This document shows positions 54,231-61,920 of a DNA stretch of 64,000 nt, in pieces. A program made the translations under genes and the position numbers. Source of the DNA: an uncultured Ellagibacter sp. (GTDB taxonomy: Bacteria > Actinomycetota > Coriobacteriia > Coriobacteriales > Eggerthellaceae); the NCBI RefSeq assembly GCF_934643285.1, contig NZ_CAKUBT010000002.1:226282-290281 (forward strand). The letters are read 5' to 3'. How positions within the stretch are numbered: position 1 is the stretch's first letter; each line of letters begins with the position of its first letter. The notes beneath the pieces were generated by a model. The model searched no databases, was not told the origin of the DNA, and saw nothing but the letters and a program-made list of their open reading frames with translations.

Positions 54231-54479
54231 CTACTCCTTCTCGGCTGTGCTTATTTGATTTGCTTGATTAGCAGTGGATTTGTTGGGTAAAGCAATGACG
54301 TAAAGCCCTGTTGCTATTGGCGTAGCGAATATTCCGATAAACCAAAGAAGCCCCCTATTATTCATAGAATAGCCTTTCGCCTCCCCTACTTGGATTAGGA
54401 GCTTGATTGATATGAGCCAAGCTGCAATTACGGCAACGATAGTGCATACATAGATAAGAATAATAATGACGGTGATCAA
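54231..54479 (-). CDS. Small two-helix membrane protein
   Basis: 82 residues from TTG 54479, supported by AAAGGAG eight bases before. Two hydrophobic helices (IIILIYVCTIVAVIAAWLI and LLWFIGIFATPIATGLYVIA) separated by a short polar loop (QVGEAKGYSMNNRG), with a polar tail. Family unknown; resembles small PLDc_N-like membrane proteins only in outline. AT-rich, in one leftward set with the FxLYD and HTH genes. Confidence 0.6.
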   Translation of the reverse strand: MITVIIILIYVCTIVAVIAAWLISIKLLIQVGEAKGYSMNNRGLLWFIGIFATPIATGLYVIALPNKSTANQANQISTAEKE

Positions 54480-54499
54480 GATGCAGACTCCTTTGTTGC

Positions 54500-54955
54500 T
54501 TAGAGAGAGGCTATCGAATACGTTGATTGAAGAGATAAGAGTGATATTGATATTGCGAAGCGTCGATTTCTCGGCATTTTGCTTAGCAGAAAGTTCCAGC
54601 CTTGTTCTGTGATTATGTAGCAAATGCCTTTGCCGCCTCCGCTGTTGCGGGGGGTAACGATGTGTGCTTGTGCCAAGAGATCCCAATAATTAGTTTGCAA
54701 ATCGTCGCCGTAGAGAAAGTCGCTGTTGCTGTTTTGGGACTTGAGATAATCGAAAAGAAATCTTCTAAGAGAACCGATTGTGACTGGCGGAATTGCGCTA
54801 ATGGGAATCCGCCAGTCACCACGGTTATTTTTGATTGCCCCAAGTGCATCTTTGTATTTGCGGCAATATGATGAAACGCGGTCTCTGTCTCGAAGGCCCC
54901 ATATCACTTTTGCTTCGTTTGTATCCATGTAATCTATACCGTTGATTGTCTCCAT
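54500..54955 (-). CDS. Putative HTH DNA-binding protein of the accessory island
   Basis: About 151 residues from ATG 54955 (AGGA 10-12 bases upstream); TTG 55027 would extend it. The first 60 residues (MDTNEAKVIWGLRDRDRVSSYCRKYKDALG, then RGDWRIPISAIPP) look like an excisionase/MerR-type helix-turn-helix reading the W-x-I-P pattern. The C-terminal part has LLAQAHIVTPRNSGG and YIITEQGWNFLLS, possibly a second winged helix. AT-rich. Likely the local regulator of the small membrane genes downstream. Confidence 0.55.
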   Translation of the reverse strand: METINGIDYMDTNEAKVIWGLRDRDRVSSYCRKYKDALGAIKNNRGDWRIPISAIPPVTIGSLRRFLFDYLKSQNSNSDFLYGDDLQTNYWDLLAQAHIVTPRNSGGGKGICYIITEQGWNFLLSKMPRNRRFAISISLLSLQSTYSIASL

Positions 54956-55213
54956 GGAAATAATTCCTAAAACTGTGTGTTGACTAACTGTAGGATTGAC
55001 GCTCGATCGAGCATGTTCTTTGGACAAATAGATTTATCGAGTTTGTCATTGTCGGCTAATAACTTGAACGGTGGATAGCGAATGAAATGGACTAGCATAA
55101 CTGACTCTCCTAGATACCTGCAGGTTTGCGATTGCTAGGGAAAATGGGTATTCTTCCTGGTAACAGGTTATCGGGGGGGGGCTTGTCAATGATTGTTTTG
55201 GCTACTCTTCTGG
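54956..55213. other. Spacer with a G9 tract
   Basis: 258 bp without a supported gene. It holds nine G residues (55173-55181) in the same TC-G9 context as at 50551-50561, located just after the ATPase gene end. A hairpin-like CCTGGTAACAGG element (55156-55168) lies beside it. Confidence 0.5.
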
Positions 55214-56353
55214 TCAGAGGATTTCGCTGCGTAGATAGTCTCCTAAGTGTGGCGTAGAGAAGCGCACGAGGCCATAACCTGCCGACTCGATGACGTGCTC
55301 GCGAATGAGGCTGGCCCGATATTTTGCCGCCCAGCTTGTGGTTCTCCCGGTGCGCTCGGCAATATCGGAAACCTTCGACGAGGCATCGCCGTCTTTCGCC
55401 ATCGCCTCTATGAAGAAACGCTGCGGACTGCGGAGACCATAATACAATGGCGCGCATATCGCCTCGTAAAAGGCGAGAAGGGCGTCGGATTCCCCAGTTG
55501 AAACGTCGCAGCTCTCGATAATGCGCGATCCGCGCCGCTCGGCGGCACGCCACATGTAATACCCGACGAGTTGGATCATGTATGGATGCCCGCCCGCCTT
55601 CCGCGCAGCGTCGAGCGCTATCTCTTCAGGGATTTCCTTCCCAGACTTCGAGGCGACACTTGCATACGCATCTCGTACTTCAAGTAAGGGAATCTCCTTG
55701 AGAATGCGGCGCTGGCTTCGCCTTAAAAACGTGAGGACATCGTTTCCTGTAAGGTCGTCGACAATTGAAGGAAGGCCGGCGAAGGCGAATGCGATGCCCT
55801 TCTTTTCACTATCAGGGGTGTTCGTCAAATCCTGATCTCGGATAACGTGCTGCAGGGCGGTTGCAAGCGCCACCATATCATCCGGTGAGGCGGCTTGCGC
55901 TTCGTCGATGGTGAACACGATGCCTTTCCCCGGCGCTTCTTTTTTCAAGCGCTGATTTATCGCTTCGCGCAAGGTGAGGGCGCATTGTTCGGATGGGGCG
56001 AATGATGCTGCTCCTAAACTCGCACTTGCGATGCCTGGAATCGAAAACGAGGGCCCTATGTTCGCGCTTTTAAGCTTGAGTCCCTGGGGCGCCAGGGCGG
56101 CGACGATGCGGTCGCAAAGGCCGAAAGACGCAGTCTCGGAGACGACAGTCCAGCCTTGAGCGGTTGCAAGGCGGGCAAATTCGCTGAGCATGACTGTTTT
56201 CCCGTAGCCGCGCTGGCCGGTAATGAGCATGAGCCGTCCAGGTGCTCCAGCACCGTTTTCGAGCCCCTCTGCGAAATCGTCGATAATTGGCTGTCGGCCG
56301 ATAAGCAGCGGGGGAATTTTTCCTGCGGTGGGTTTGAAAGGATTTTGAGTCAA
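55214..56353 (-). CDS. Orc1/Cdc6- or STAND-like AAA ATPase, paralogue 1
   Basis: 379 residues from TTG 56353. N-terminal NPFKPTAGKIPPLLIGRQ, Walker A GQRGYGKT (46-53), Walker B-like VFTIDEAQ, AFAGLPSI (sensor-1 region), a sensor-2/GHPYMIQLVG stretch, and a C-terminal winged-helix part (IAERTGRTTSWAAKYRASL). TTG is chosen because GCGAGGC precedes it and the paralogue at 58413 starts at the same point (INPFNPGAG). Members regulate via NTP-dependent switching or act in DNA transactions; the role here is unknown. Confidence 0.8.
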   Translation of the reverse strand: MTQNPFKPTAGKIPPLLIGRQPIIDDFAEGLENGAGAPGRLMLITGQRGYGKTVMLSEFARLATAQGWTVVSETASFGLCDRIVAALAPQGLKLKSANIGPSFSIPGIASASLGAASFAPSEQCALTLREAINQRLKKEAPGKGIVFTIDEAQAASPDDMVALATALQHVIRDQDLTNTPDSEKKGIAFAFAGLPSIVDDLTGNDVLTFLRRSQRRILKEIPLLEVRDAYASVASKSGKEIPEEIALDAARKAGGHPYMIQLVGYYMWRAAERRGSRIIESCDVSTGESDALLAFYEAICAPLYYGLRSPQRFFIEAMAKDGDASSKVSDIAERTGRTTSWAAKYRASLIREHVIESAGYGLVRFSTPHLGDYLRSEIL

Positions 56354-56407
56354 GCGGGCCTCGCTTCGATTTTCTTTTCGTGGTGAACAATTACTAAACT
56401 GTATTAA

Positions 56408-56413
56408 ATTATA
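56408..56413 (-). promoter_or_regulatory. -10 box of the first ATPase gene
   Basis: TATAAT on the minus strand, 55-60 bp before TTG 56353. A direct repeat TTGGTAGAAGTTGGTA (TTGGTA twice, four bases apart) lies immediately upstream of it and could bind a regulator. Confidence 0.45.
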
Positions 56414-56553
56414 CCAACTTCTACCAAACACTACGACTCGAATTGACGTACTTTGGGCGGATTGGAGGTTGCCTTTCCGTAAACGTGGGAATGGGTTTCA
56501 GCCTGATAGCTGGTGTTTTACTAGGGAAATGATGGCTGCTCCGTCCTGCCTCT

Positions 56554-56614
56554 GCACGTGCCGTGCCGGGTGGGCTAGCGCAGGTCACGCGCGCACGTGC
56601 CGTGCCGGGTGGGC
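56554..56614. repeat. 22-bp perfect direct repeat
   Basis: GCACGTGCCGTGCCGGGTGG followed by GC occurs at 56554-56575 and again at 56593-56614 (period 39). It lies just before the metB-like remnant, in a 317-bp stretch (56354-56670) with no supported gene, and may mark a deletion or rearrangement junction. Confidence 0.75.
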
Positions 56615-56670
56615 GGGAGCCTTGAAGATTTCTGCGAGCTGTTGCGCCTCTCGGTCTTTGCGCGCCCCGC

Positions 56671-56930
56671 ATGGGCGATCACGTGCTGGTGAGCGACGAC
56701 CTTTACGGCGGCACGTATCGCCTGTTCAGCAACATCTATACGCAGTACGGGCTGGAATTCGACTACGTCAACCTTGCCGATGCCAACGCGCTCGCGGCGT
56801 GCAGACGTACGGCTTGATTTCGAAGCCGATGCTCGACAAGCTGGGAATCGATGAGCGCCTGCTGCGCCTTTCGGTCGGCCTCGAAAACGCGGAGGACCTT
56901 ATCGCCGACCTGGAGCAAGCAATAGGGTAA
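56671..56930 (+). pseudogene. Remnant of a MetB/CGS-type transsulfuration enzyme
   Basis: First part, frame 1 (56671-56817): MGDHVLVSDDLYGGTYRLFS, then NIYTQYGLEFDYVNLADANA, the conserved middle of Cys/Met-metabolism PLP enzymes. It is interrupted by a stop. A second frame (about 56800-56930) gives GLISKPMLDKLGIDERLLRL and SVGLENAEDLIADLEQAIG, the typical C-terminus. The N-terminus and the PLP-lysine region between the two parts (about 200 residues) are missing, so the gene is dead by internal deletion. Confidence 0.8.
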
Positions 56931-57028
56931 CCTTATCGATTGAGGAAAAATCACCAAGGTTGCGCGTTTTGCCCGGGACGGGTGCGCCTGGGTGCGGCCT
57001 TGCGTGTTCAAGTGAATGGAGCATTCGC

Positions 57029-58210
57029 ATGACGAAGTACGATTTCGAGACGATTATCGAGCGTCGCGGTACGGGCAGCTTGAAGTGGGACGCGTGGAGC
57101 CGCCGCGGTCACGCCGCCGATGAACTGCCGCTTTGGGTCGCCGACATGGATTTCAAGACCGTGCCCGCCGCGATCGAGGCGCTGACGGATCGCGTGGCGC
57201 ACGGCGTGTTCGGCTACTCGATGGCGTCCGACGGATACTACGAGGCGGTGCAAGGGTGGTTCGAGCGCCGTCACGGTTGGCGCCCGGAGCGCGAGTGGTT
57301 CGTCATGACCCCCGGCGTGGTGTTTGCCCTGGCCATGGCCGTGACCTCATTCACGCAGCCGGGCGATGCCGTGATCATCCAGCCGCCCGTGTACTACCCG
57401 TTCCGCATGATGATCGAGGATAACGGCCGCAAGATGGTCGCGAGCCCGCTGCTCTACGACGGCGGACGCTACACCATGGACTACGAGGGCTTCGAGCGCG
57501 AGCTGGAGAAATCGGGTGCGAAGCTGTTCATTCTGTGCAACCCGCACAATCCCGTGGGGCGCGCGTGGACCGAAGACGAGCTGCGGCGCATCGGCGACAT
57601 CTGCCTGCGCCACAACGTCGTGGTGGTCGCTGACGAGATCCACGCCGACTTTGCGCGCGCGGGCCATGTGCATGTGCCGTACGCCTCGCTCGGCGAGCGC
57701 TACGCCAAAAGCGCCGTCGTCTGCACGGCGCCGAGCAAGACGTTCAACCTGGCAGGACTGCAGCTGTCAAACATCTTCATCCCGAGCCCCGATCTTCGCG
57801 CCGCGTTCAGGCGCACGCTCGACCGCACAGGCTACGACGAGCCGAGCGTGTTCGGCGTCGTGGCCACGCAGGCGTGCTATGAGCAGGGCGGGGAATGGCT
57901 CGACGAGCTTAAGGGCGTGCTCGATGAGAATTACGCCGTGCTCGAAGCGGCGGTTTCGCGCATGCCGGGCGTGGAGCTCGTGCCGCTCGAGAGCACGTAC
58001 CTGCCGTGGATCGACTGCCGTGGCCTGGGGCCTAGCGACGTCGAGCTCAAGCATCTGGTGGAGCATGACGCGAAGCTCTGGCTCGACATGGGAACGATGT
58101 TCGGCTCCGAGGGCGCGGGCTTCGTGCGCGTGAACCTTGCAAGCCCGAAGACCATGATCGAGGACGCCTGCGGCCGACTCGAGCGGGCGGTGGCGGCTCT
58201 GGGGAGGTAG
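57029..58210 (+). CDS. MalY/PatB-type cystathionine beta-lyase (C-S lyase)
   Basis: 393 residues, class I/II aminotransferase fold of the PatB family: LPLWVADMDFKT near the start, YSMASDGYYEAVQGWFERRHGW-type stretch, CNPHNPVGRAWTEDEL, VVADEIHADF, the PLP lysine in APSKTFNLAGLQ, and a C-terminal EGAGFVRVNLASP. It cleaves cystathionine or cysteine conjugates. It lies 98 bp after the metB/CGS remnant, which catalyses the preceding step in methionine synthesis, so a transsulfuration pair has decayed to one gene. Confidence 0.92.
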   Translation: MTKYDFETIIERRGTGSLKWDAWSRRGHAADELPLWVADMDFKTVPAAIEALTDRVAHGVFGYSMASDGYYEAVQGWFERRHGWRPEREWFVMTPGVVFALAMAVTSFTQPGDAVIIQPPVYYPFRMMIEDNGRKMVASPLLYDGGRYTMDYEGFERELEKSGAKLFILCNPHNPVGRAWTEDELRRIGDICLRHNVVVVADEIHADFARAGHVHVPYASLGERYAKSAVVCTAPSKTFNLAGLQLSNIFIPSPDLRAAFRRTLDRTGYDEPSVFGVVATQACYEQGGEWLDELKGVLDENYAVLEAAVSRMPGVELVPLESTYLPWIDCRGLGPSDVELKHLVEHDAKLWLDMGTMFGSEGAGFVRVNLASPKTMIEDACGRLERAVAALGR

Positions 58211-58337
58211 TCACCTGAGGGAGCGTGGTACGAGTATGCGAGGGAGCCTCGTTGCGGGGCTGGTTGCGGTTCGCCGCAGCCTTCTCTTATGTCGCGTTGC
58301 TCTCGTTTTCCATTTGCGATTTTTCTTCGTTCAGATA

Positions 58338-58399
58338 TTTCTAAGTGAATATATGTGATTATAAAATAGAATATAGATACGCTTATAATCACTTAGAAA
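58338..58399. promoter_or_regulatory. AT-rich nested palindromes before the second ATPase gene
   Basis: Outer arms TTTCTAAGTGA (58338-58348) and TCACTTAGAAA (58389-58399) are perfect complements. A second pair GTGATTATAA (58355-58364) and TTATAATCAC (58383-58392) overlaps them. TATAAT falls at 58384-58389. Good candidate for an operator or regulated promoter. Confidence 0.7.
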
Positions 58400-58412
58400 C
58401 GAAGGACTTCGC

Positions 58413-59588
58413 GTGATTAATCCATTTAATCCTGGTGCAGGCAGAATGCCACCCTTTCTTGCGGGCCGCGCTTCAATTGTGCGTTCGCTAAAGGCAGACA
58501 TGCGGCAAGTGTATGACCACTCGGAAGGCGCGCGGCCTGTTATTATTTCGGGGCTGCGGGGCATGGGAAAGACAGTACTTCTTCAGGAGCTTGCTGAAGA
58601 AGCTCGCAATCGCGGTTGGATTGTCGTTTGGGCGGAGGCTGCGAAAAATGACTCGCTTGCCAGGAAGCTTGCGCGAGCCACGTTTGTCGAGTTGCGGCGC
58701 TTGAGAGCTATTCTCGACCCTTCGCGTTCCGCTTTCTCTCATGCGCTTGCGGTGTTGCGGTCGTTTCAGATTAAAGTCGATCCGACTGGGTCATTCTCTC
58801 TTGGGGTGGACGTAAAGCCAGCTTCGGGATACGCCGATTCAGGGGATCTTTCGCTCGATTTAGGCGACTTGCTGCAGGCTCTGGGCGAGGCTGCTCGCGA
58901 GGCGGGGACTGCTGTTTTCATTGGAATCGATGAGCTTCAGGAAGCTGCGCCTGACGATTTGTCTGCCCTGAATGTGGCTCTTCACGCACTCGGGCAGGGC
59001 ATTGACCCCGTTCCTGTTTACTTTGCGGGAGTGGGCTTGCCGACTCTGCCCGCGGCTTTGGCCGAAGCGACGAGCTACGCTGAGCGAATGTATAGATACT
59101 ATTCCCTCGATCTCCTTTCGGAAGACGAGGTTCGCGATGCATACGTAGTTCCCCTTAACGACATCGGCGTGACATGGAAGGATTCTGCGCTGGAGCGGGC
59201 TAAGAAAGCTGCTGCGGGGTATCCATACTTCATTCAGCAGTGTGGCTACTGTATCTGTGAGCAGCTCGGTTTACCTGGGGAAATAGGAGATGACGAGGTT
59301 GTTGCGGGTATTGCGTTAGCGGAAGATGAGCTCGATCGAGGGCTTTATCGGTCTCGGTGGGATAGGGCTACGCCCCAAAGTAAAGTAATGATGTCCGTCA
59401 TGGCGAAACTTGGTTGTCCGGTTAGATTGAATGAGGTGGCGCTTGCTATGGGCAAGCGACGCACAAGCGACCTGTCGCCTCTTCGCGATCGCTTGATTGA
59501 GGACGGCCTTATCTATTCGCCCGAACGCGGATACGTTTCATTCACCGTGCCGGGAATGGACAGGTTTATTGCCGGCGTTGAGGGGTAG
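58413..59588 (+). CDS. Orc1/Cdc6- or STAND-like AAA ATPase, paralogue 2
   Basis: 391 residues from GTG 58413, preceded by GAAGGAC. Begins MINPFNPGAGRMPPFLAGR, Walker A GLRGMGKT (47-54), Walker B-like FIGIDELQ, sensor-1 region FAGVGLP, a motif GYPYFIQQCGY, and a C-terminal winged helix (RLNEVALAMGKRRTSDLSPL). Clearly homologous over its whole length to the product of 55214-56353 but diverged. The two genes point away from each other, on either side of the malY-like gene. Function unknown. Confidence 0.8.
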   Translation: MINPFNPGAGRMPPFLAGRASIVRSLKADMRQVYDHSEGARPVIISGLRGMGKTVLLQELAEEARNRGWIVVWAEAAKNDSLARKLARATFVELRRLRAILDPSRSAFSHALAVLRSFQIKVDPTGSFSLGVDVKPASGYADSGDLSLDLGDLLQALGEAAREAGTAVFIGIDELQEAAPDDLSALNVALHALGQGIDPVPVYFAGVGLPTLPAALAEATSYAERMYRYYSLDLLSEDEVRDAYVVPLNDIGVTWKDSALERAKKAAAGYPYFIQQCGYCICEQLGLPGEIGDDEVVAGIALAEDELDRGLYRSRWDRATPQSKVMMSVMAKLGCPVRLNEVALAMGKRRTSDLSPLRDRLIEDGLIYSPERGYVSFTVPGMDRFIAGVEG

Positions 59589-59620
59589 CGACCTGCCCCT
59601 CGGCTTAGGAGTTGCCAGAT

Positions 59621-59657
59621 GATTGGGTGTACGGGGTGCTAATCCGAGCACCCAATC
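59621..59657. terminator. Bidirectional hairpin after paralogue 2
   Basis: GATTGGGTG (59621-59629) pairs with CACCCAATC (59649-59657); an alternative inner stem is GGGTGCT (59634-59640) with AGCACCC (59647-59653). It ends where the leftward remnant ends, so it can serve both strands. Confidence 0.7.
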
Positions 59658-59964
59658 TTATCGGAGCCTATCGAGTTCATTCAGATAGCTGAATTGCTTG
59701 TCGCAGGTAAGCTGATAGGAACCATTCTTCATTCGACATTTGCAGACTTCTATCTGATCGTCGCAGCTCCTGCAGAGGTTTGGCCGCTTGATAATCTCTA
59801 GGGAATGAAGGTAGTCTCCGTTTTTCTCCGAAAGCAAACCAAAAGTGATTCGCTTTACCTTGCCACTCATAAGGGTCGTTTAGAACACTAATCGGTGAAG
59901 CGAATGCTCCGTATTCGATTGCGCTCTGAATGTATCGAAGCTGAGTGAATTTGAATGCTCCCAT
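59658..59964 (-). pseudogene. Frameshifted DUF2971-like gene fragment
   Basis: The first frame, from ATG 59964, gives MGAFKFTQLRYIQSAIEYGA and then SPISVLNDPYEWQGK, the start of DUF2971-type proteins. The downstream homology-like coding character passes to the next frame near 59845 (ITFGLLSEKNGDYLHSLEI..., with CDDQIEVCKC and SYQLTCDKQFSYLNELDRLR). Neither frame alone makes a sensible protein, so one indel is inferred. The gene is also shorter than the usual 250-300 residues. AT-rich like its neighbours. Confidence 0.6.
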
Positions 59965-59989
59965 TGCGGCGGAATCGATTCTGGCTAGT

Positions 59990-60103
59990 TTATTTGTTGT
60001 GCGAAGCTGCGTAATCGGGCGACTGGAGTTCCTTTTCGCATAGGATTTCCCCGTCTGCCCCTTTGACCGTAATGCGCTTGGCTACCTCATCCTCGGCAAT
60101 CGT
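59990..60103 (-). pseudogene. C-terminal remnant of an unknown gene
   Basis: An open stretch of about 37 codons without a start ends in a stop at 59990 and reads AEDEVAKRITVKGADGEILC followed by EKELQSPDYAASHNK. The composition looks coding, but it is cut off upstream by an in-frame stop at 60104-60106. Likely a decayed neighbour of the DUF2971-like fragment. Confidence 0.4.
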
Positions 60104-60169
60104 TCATAACCCCCGAAAAAGTCACCACTTCTGCCGGAAAAAATGCCGCGGAATTTAAATGAGGGGTTT

Positions 60170-60281
60170 CCAGCCTTGGGATTGGGGCCTCTGGCTTTGG
60201 AATCGGGTCTCCGACCTCGGGATTGGGCTTTCCGGCTTCAGAGTCGGGTCGCCGGCCTTAGAATCGGCTCTCCTGCCTTAG
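60170..60281. repeat. Degenerate 20-21 bp tandem repeat, about 5.5 copies
   Basis: Units start near 60171, 60191, 60211, 60232, 60252 and 60272 and follow CCGGCTTTGGAATCGGGTCT with variation. No spacers between them. It fills the gap between the accessory remnants and the terminator at 60298. Together they occupy most of the gene-free 60104-60364. Confidence 0.8.
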
Positions 60282-60297
60282 TCCTCGCGGCTACGCA

Positions 60298-60338
60298 AAG
60301 GGGGCGACCAGGCCATCGCTTGCCCTGGTCGCCCCCTT
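60298..60338. terminator. Strong hairpin terminator
   Basis: 15-bp perfect stem AAGGGGGCGACCAGG (60298-60312) and CCTGGTCGCCCCCTT (60324-60338) with an 11-nt loop. It lies after the leftward zinc-ribbon gene and may act on both strands. Confidence 0.85.
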
Positions 60339-60364
60339 CTTGTAAGTGTTTGTCGCCTGGCGAC

Positions 60365-61711
60365 TTACTTCCCGAATATCTTCGAGAAGAACCCTTGCTT
60401 TTTAACCTTCTCCTCGCGCAGGGACCCCTCGCGCTTCGCCTCTGCCTGCGGGGCGCCGCCGTTGCCGCCGCTGCCGCCGATGCGGACGATCTCGTGCAGG
60501 AAAGGCGACTTCACGTAGCGAATCTCGATGGGCGTCGCGTGCACGGTGCTCTCGCCCGAGAGGTGCACGGTCGAGCTGAGCGGGGCGACGACGTGAGTTT
60601 CGCGCGTCTCGCTGAACAACACGGCGGCGGCGCGTCCCGTCTGGCCATTCACGGCGATGCGCACCTGCTCGCCCTCGCGCCCGTCCGAGGCGGGCCTATC
60701 GACGTAGTAGATGGGCACGAGCATGAGCCCGGAAGTGTGCTTCCTCACGTTATATGTCCAGGTGCGGAGGCTCTTCTTGCTCAGGCCGAGCGCTTCCTCG
60801 GCGTCGTTTTTCGCAATCTTGAGCGCCAGGTTGTCGATGATGACGCTGTCCTTCGCGAAAGCCTCGACGGCCGCCACGCGGAAATTCCCCTCCTGCATGG
60901 CGGGGTCGAAAGGGGCCACCGCCGAGAAATCCCACGGCTCTAAAAGGTTCATGAGGGACAAATCGAATATGCGCGTCTTGGGATAGACCCAATCGAGTAC
61001 CTCGAAGAGCACGAGCGTCTCCTTCTGGAGCTTCTTACCGGGGTAAGACGCGATTATGCGCAGGTCAGCGAGCGATACCGCGGCATATGCGAGAACCATC
61101 TGGTTGTCGATGGCATCCTCGACGCTGTGCCCCGCGAAGAGGTCGGGGTGCTGCCGCACGAGCTCGCGGGCGTTTGCGCGCGCCTGCTGCTCGGATATGC
61201 GGCAGGGAATTGCCTGGTCGGGGATGTACTCCGAGCCCGTCCCGATGGACAGGTGCTTGCTGAAGGTGCCGGGTTGCAGCAGGTCGGTGGCGCCGATCTT
61301 GTTCCCGCACGACGGGCATTCGAACACGCTCTGGGTCGACTTGCCCTCGAACGCCGCGCCGCAAAACGGGCAGGGGATGCTTACGGTCGTCGCGCGCTCG
61401 AACTCGCCTGCGGTGGCGGGGTCCTCGTTCAAGATCCACTCGGCGAGGGACATGTTGCGCCAGTAGGGCTTGAAGAAGTACCAGTCTGATTCCTTCGGAG
61501 GCTCAAGGCGCGACACCTGCGGCAGTTTGATCAGGCCGTTTACTATCTGAAGGGGCTGGTGGCGGAACTTCACGATGGAATCTTGCCCCGTCGCGCCTTC
61601 TCCCCAGGGTTCGCTCGTCCCGCAATACGCGCATTCGAAGCTGCGGGTTGCCTGGTGGGAATACATGGGGCCGCCGCAGTTGCGGCATTTGATAGCGAAG
61701 AAATCTTCCAT
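60365..61711 (-). CDS. Zinc-ribbon protein of unknown function
   Basis: 448 residues. Two zinc ribbons: CRNCGG with CAYCG near the N-terminus, and CPFCGA with CPSCGN at about 110-140. The long C-terminal part is mostly alpha/beta (LVLFEVLDWVYPKTRIFDLSL, YNVRKHTSGLMLVPIYYVD), possibly with a beta domain (VRIAVNGQTGRAAAV), and ends KKQGFFSKIFGK, a lysine/phenylalanine tail that may bind membranes. No signal peptide. AAGGAGG precedes ATG 61711. GC-rich like the core genome. Not recognised as a known family. Confidence 0.78.
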   Translation of the reverse strand: MEDFFAIKCRNCGGPMYSHQATRSFECAYCGTSEPWGEGATGQDSIVKFRHQPLQIVNGLIKLPQVSRLEPPKESDWYFFKPYWRNMSLAEWILNEDPATAGEFERATTVSIPCPFCGAAFEGKSTQSVFECPSCGNKIGATDLLQPGTFSKHLSIGTGSEYIPDQAIPCRISEQQARANARELVRQHPDLFAGHSVEDAIDNQMVLAYAAVSLADLRIIASYPGKKLQKETLVLFEVLDWVYPKTRIFDLSLMNLLEPWDFSAVAPFDPAMQEGNFRVAAVEAFAKDSVIIDNLALKIAKNDAEEALGLSKKSLRTWTYNVRKHTSGLMLVPIYYVDRPASDGREGEQVRIAVNGQTGRAAAVLFSETRETHVVAPLSSTVHLSGESTVHATPIEIRYVKSPFLHEIVRIGGSGGNGGAPQAEAKREGSLREEKVKKQGFFSKIFGK

Positions 61712-61920
61712 GAAGCCTCCTTGGCATTCGGGTTGTCGCTTGGAAGTATGTGGGAGCGAGCGCGGGTTTGGGAATACCCCTATGGCCCATTTCGCGCCGC
61801 TGCTGCAGCTTTCGTTTCGCAAGTTTGCGCGGGGAAATCCGAGTGAGCCCCTTCCTTGTTATCGCGCTGCGCTACTATAGGCGGGTGCGAGAAAACGCTT
61901 ATCGAAAGAGGCATGCAACT

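Noticed and set aside
60170..60281. CRISPR array
   Set aside because: Units are contiguous and degenerate with no unique spacers and no cas genes nearby.
53438..60364. Insertion sequence or prophage ends
   Set aside because: No transposase, integrase, att site or terminal inverted repeat was found; the accessory label rests on composition and gene content only.
60143..60943. 266-codon plus-strand frame
   Set aside because: Overlaps the 20-bp tandem repeat and the zinc-ribbon gene; composition is a shadow.
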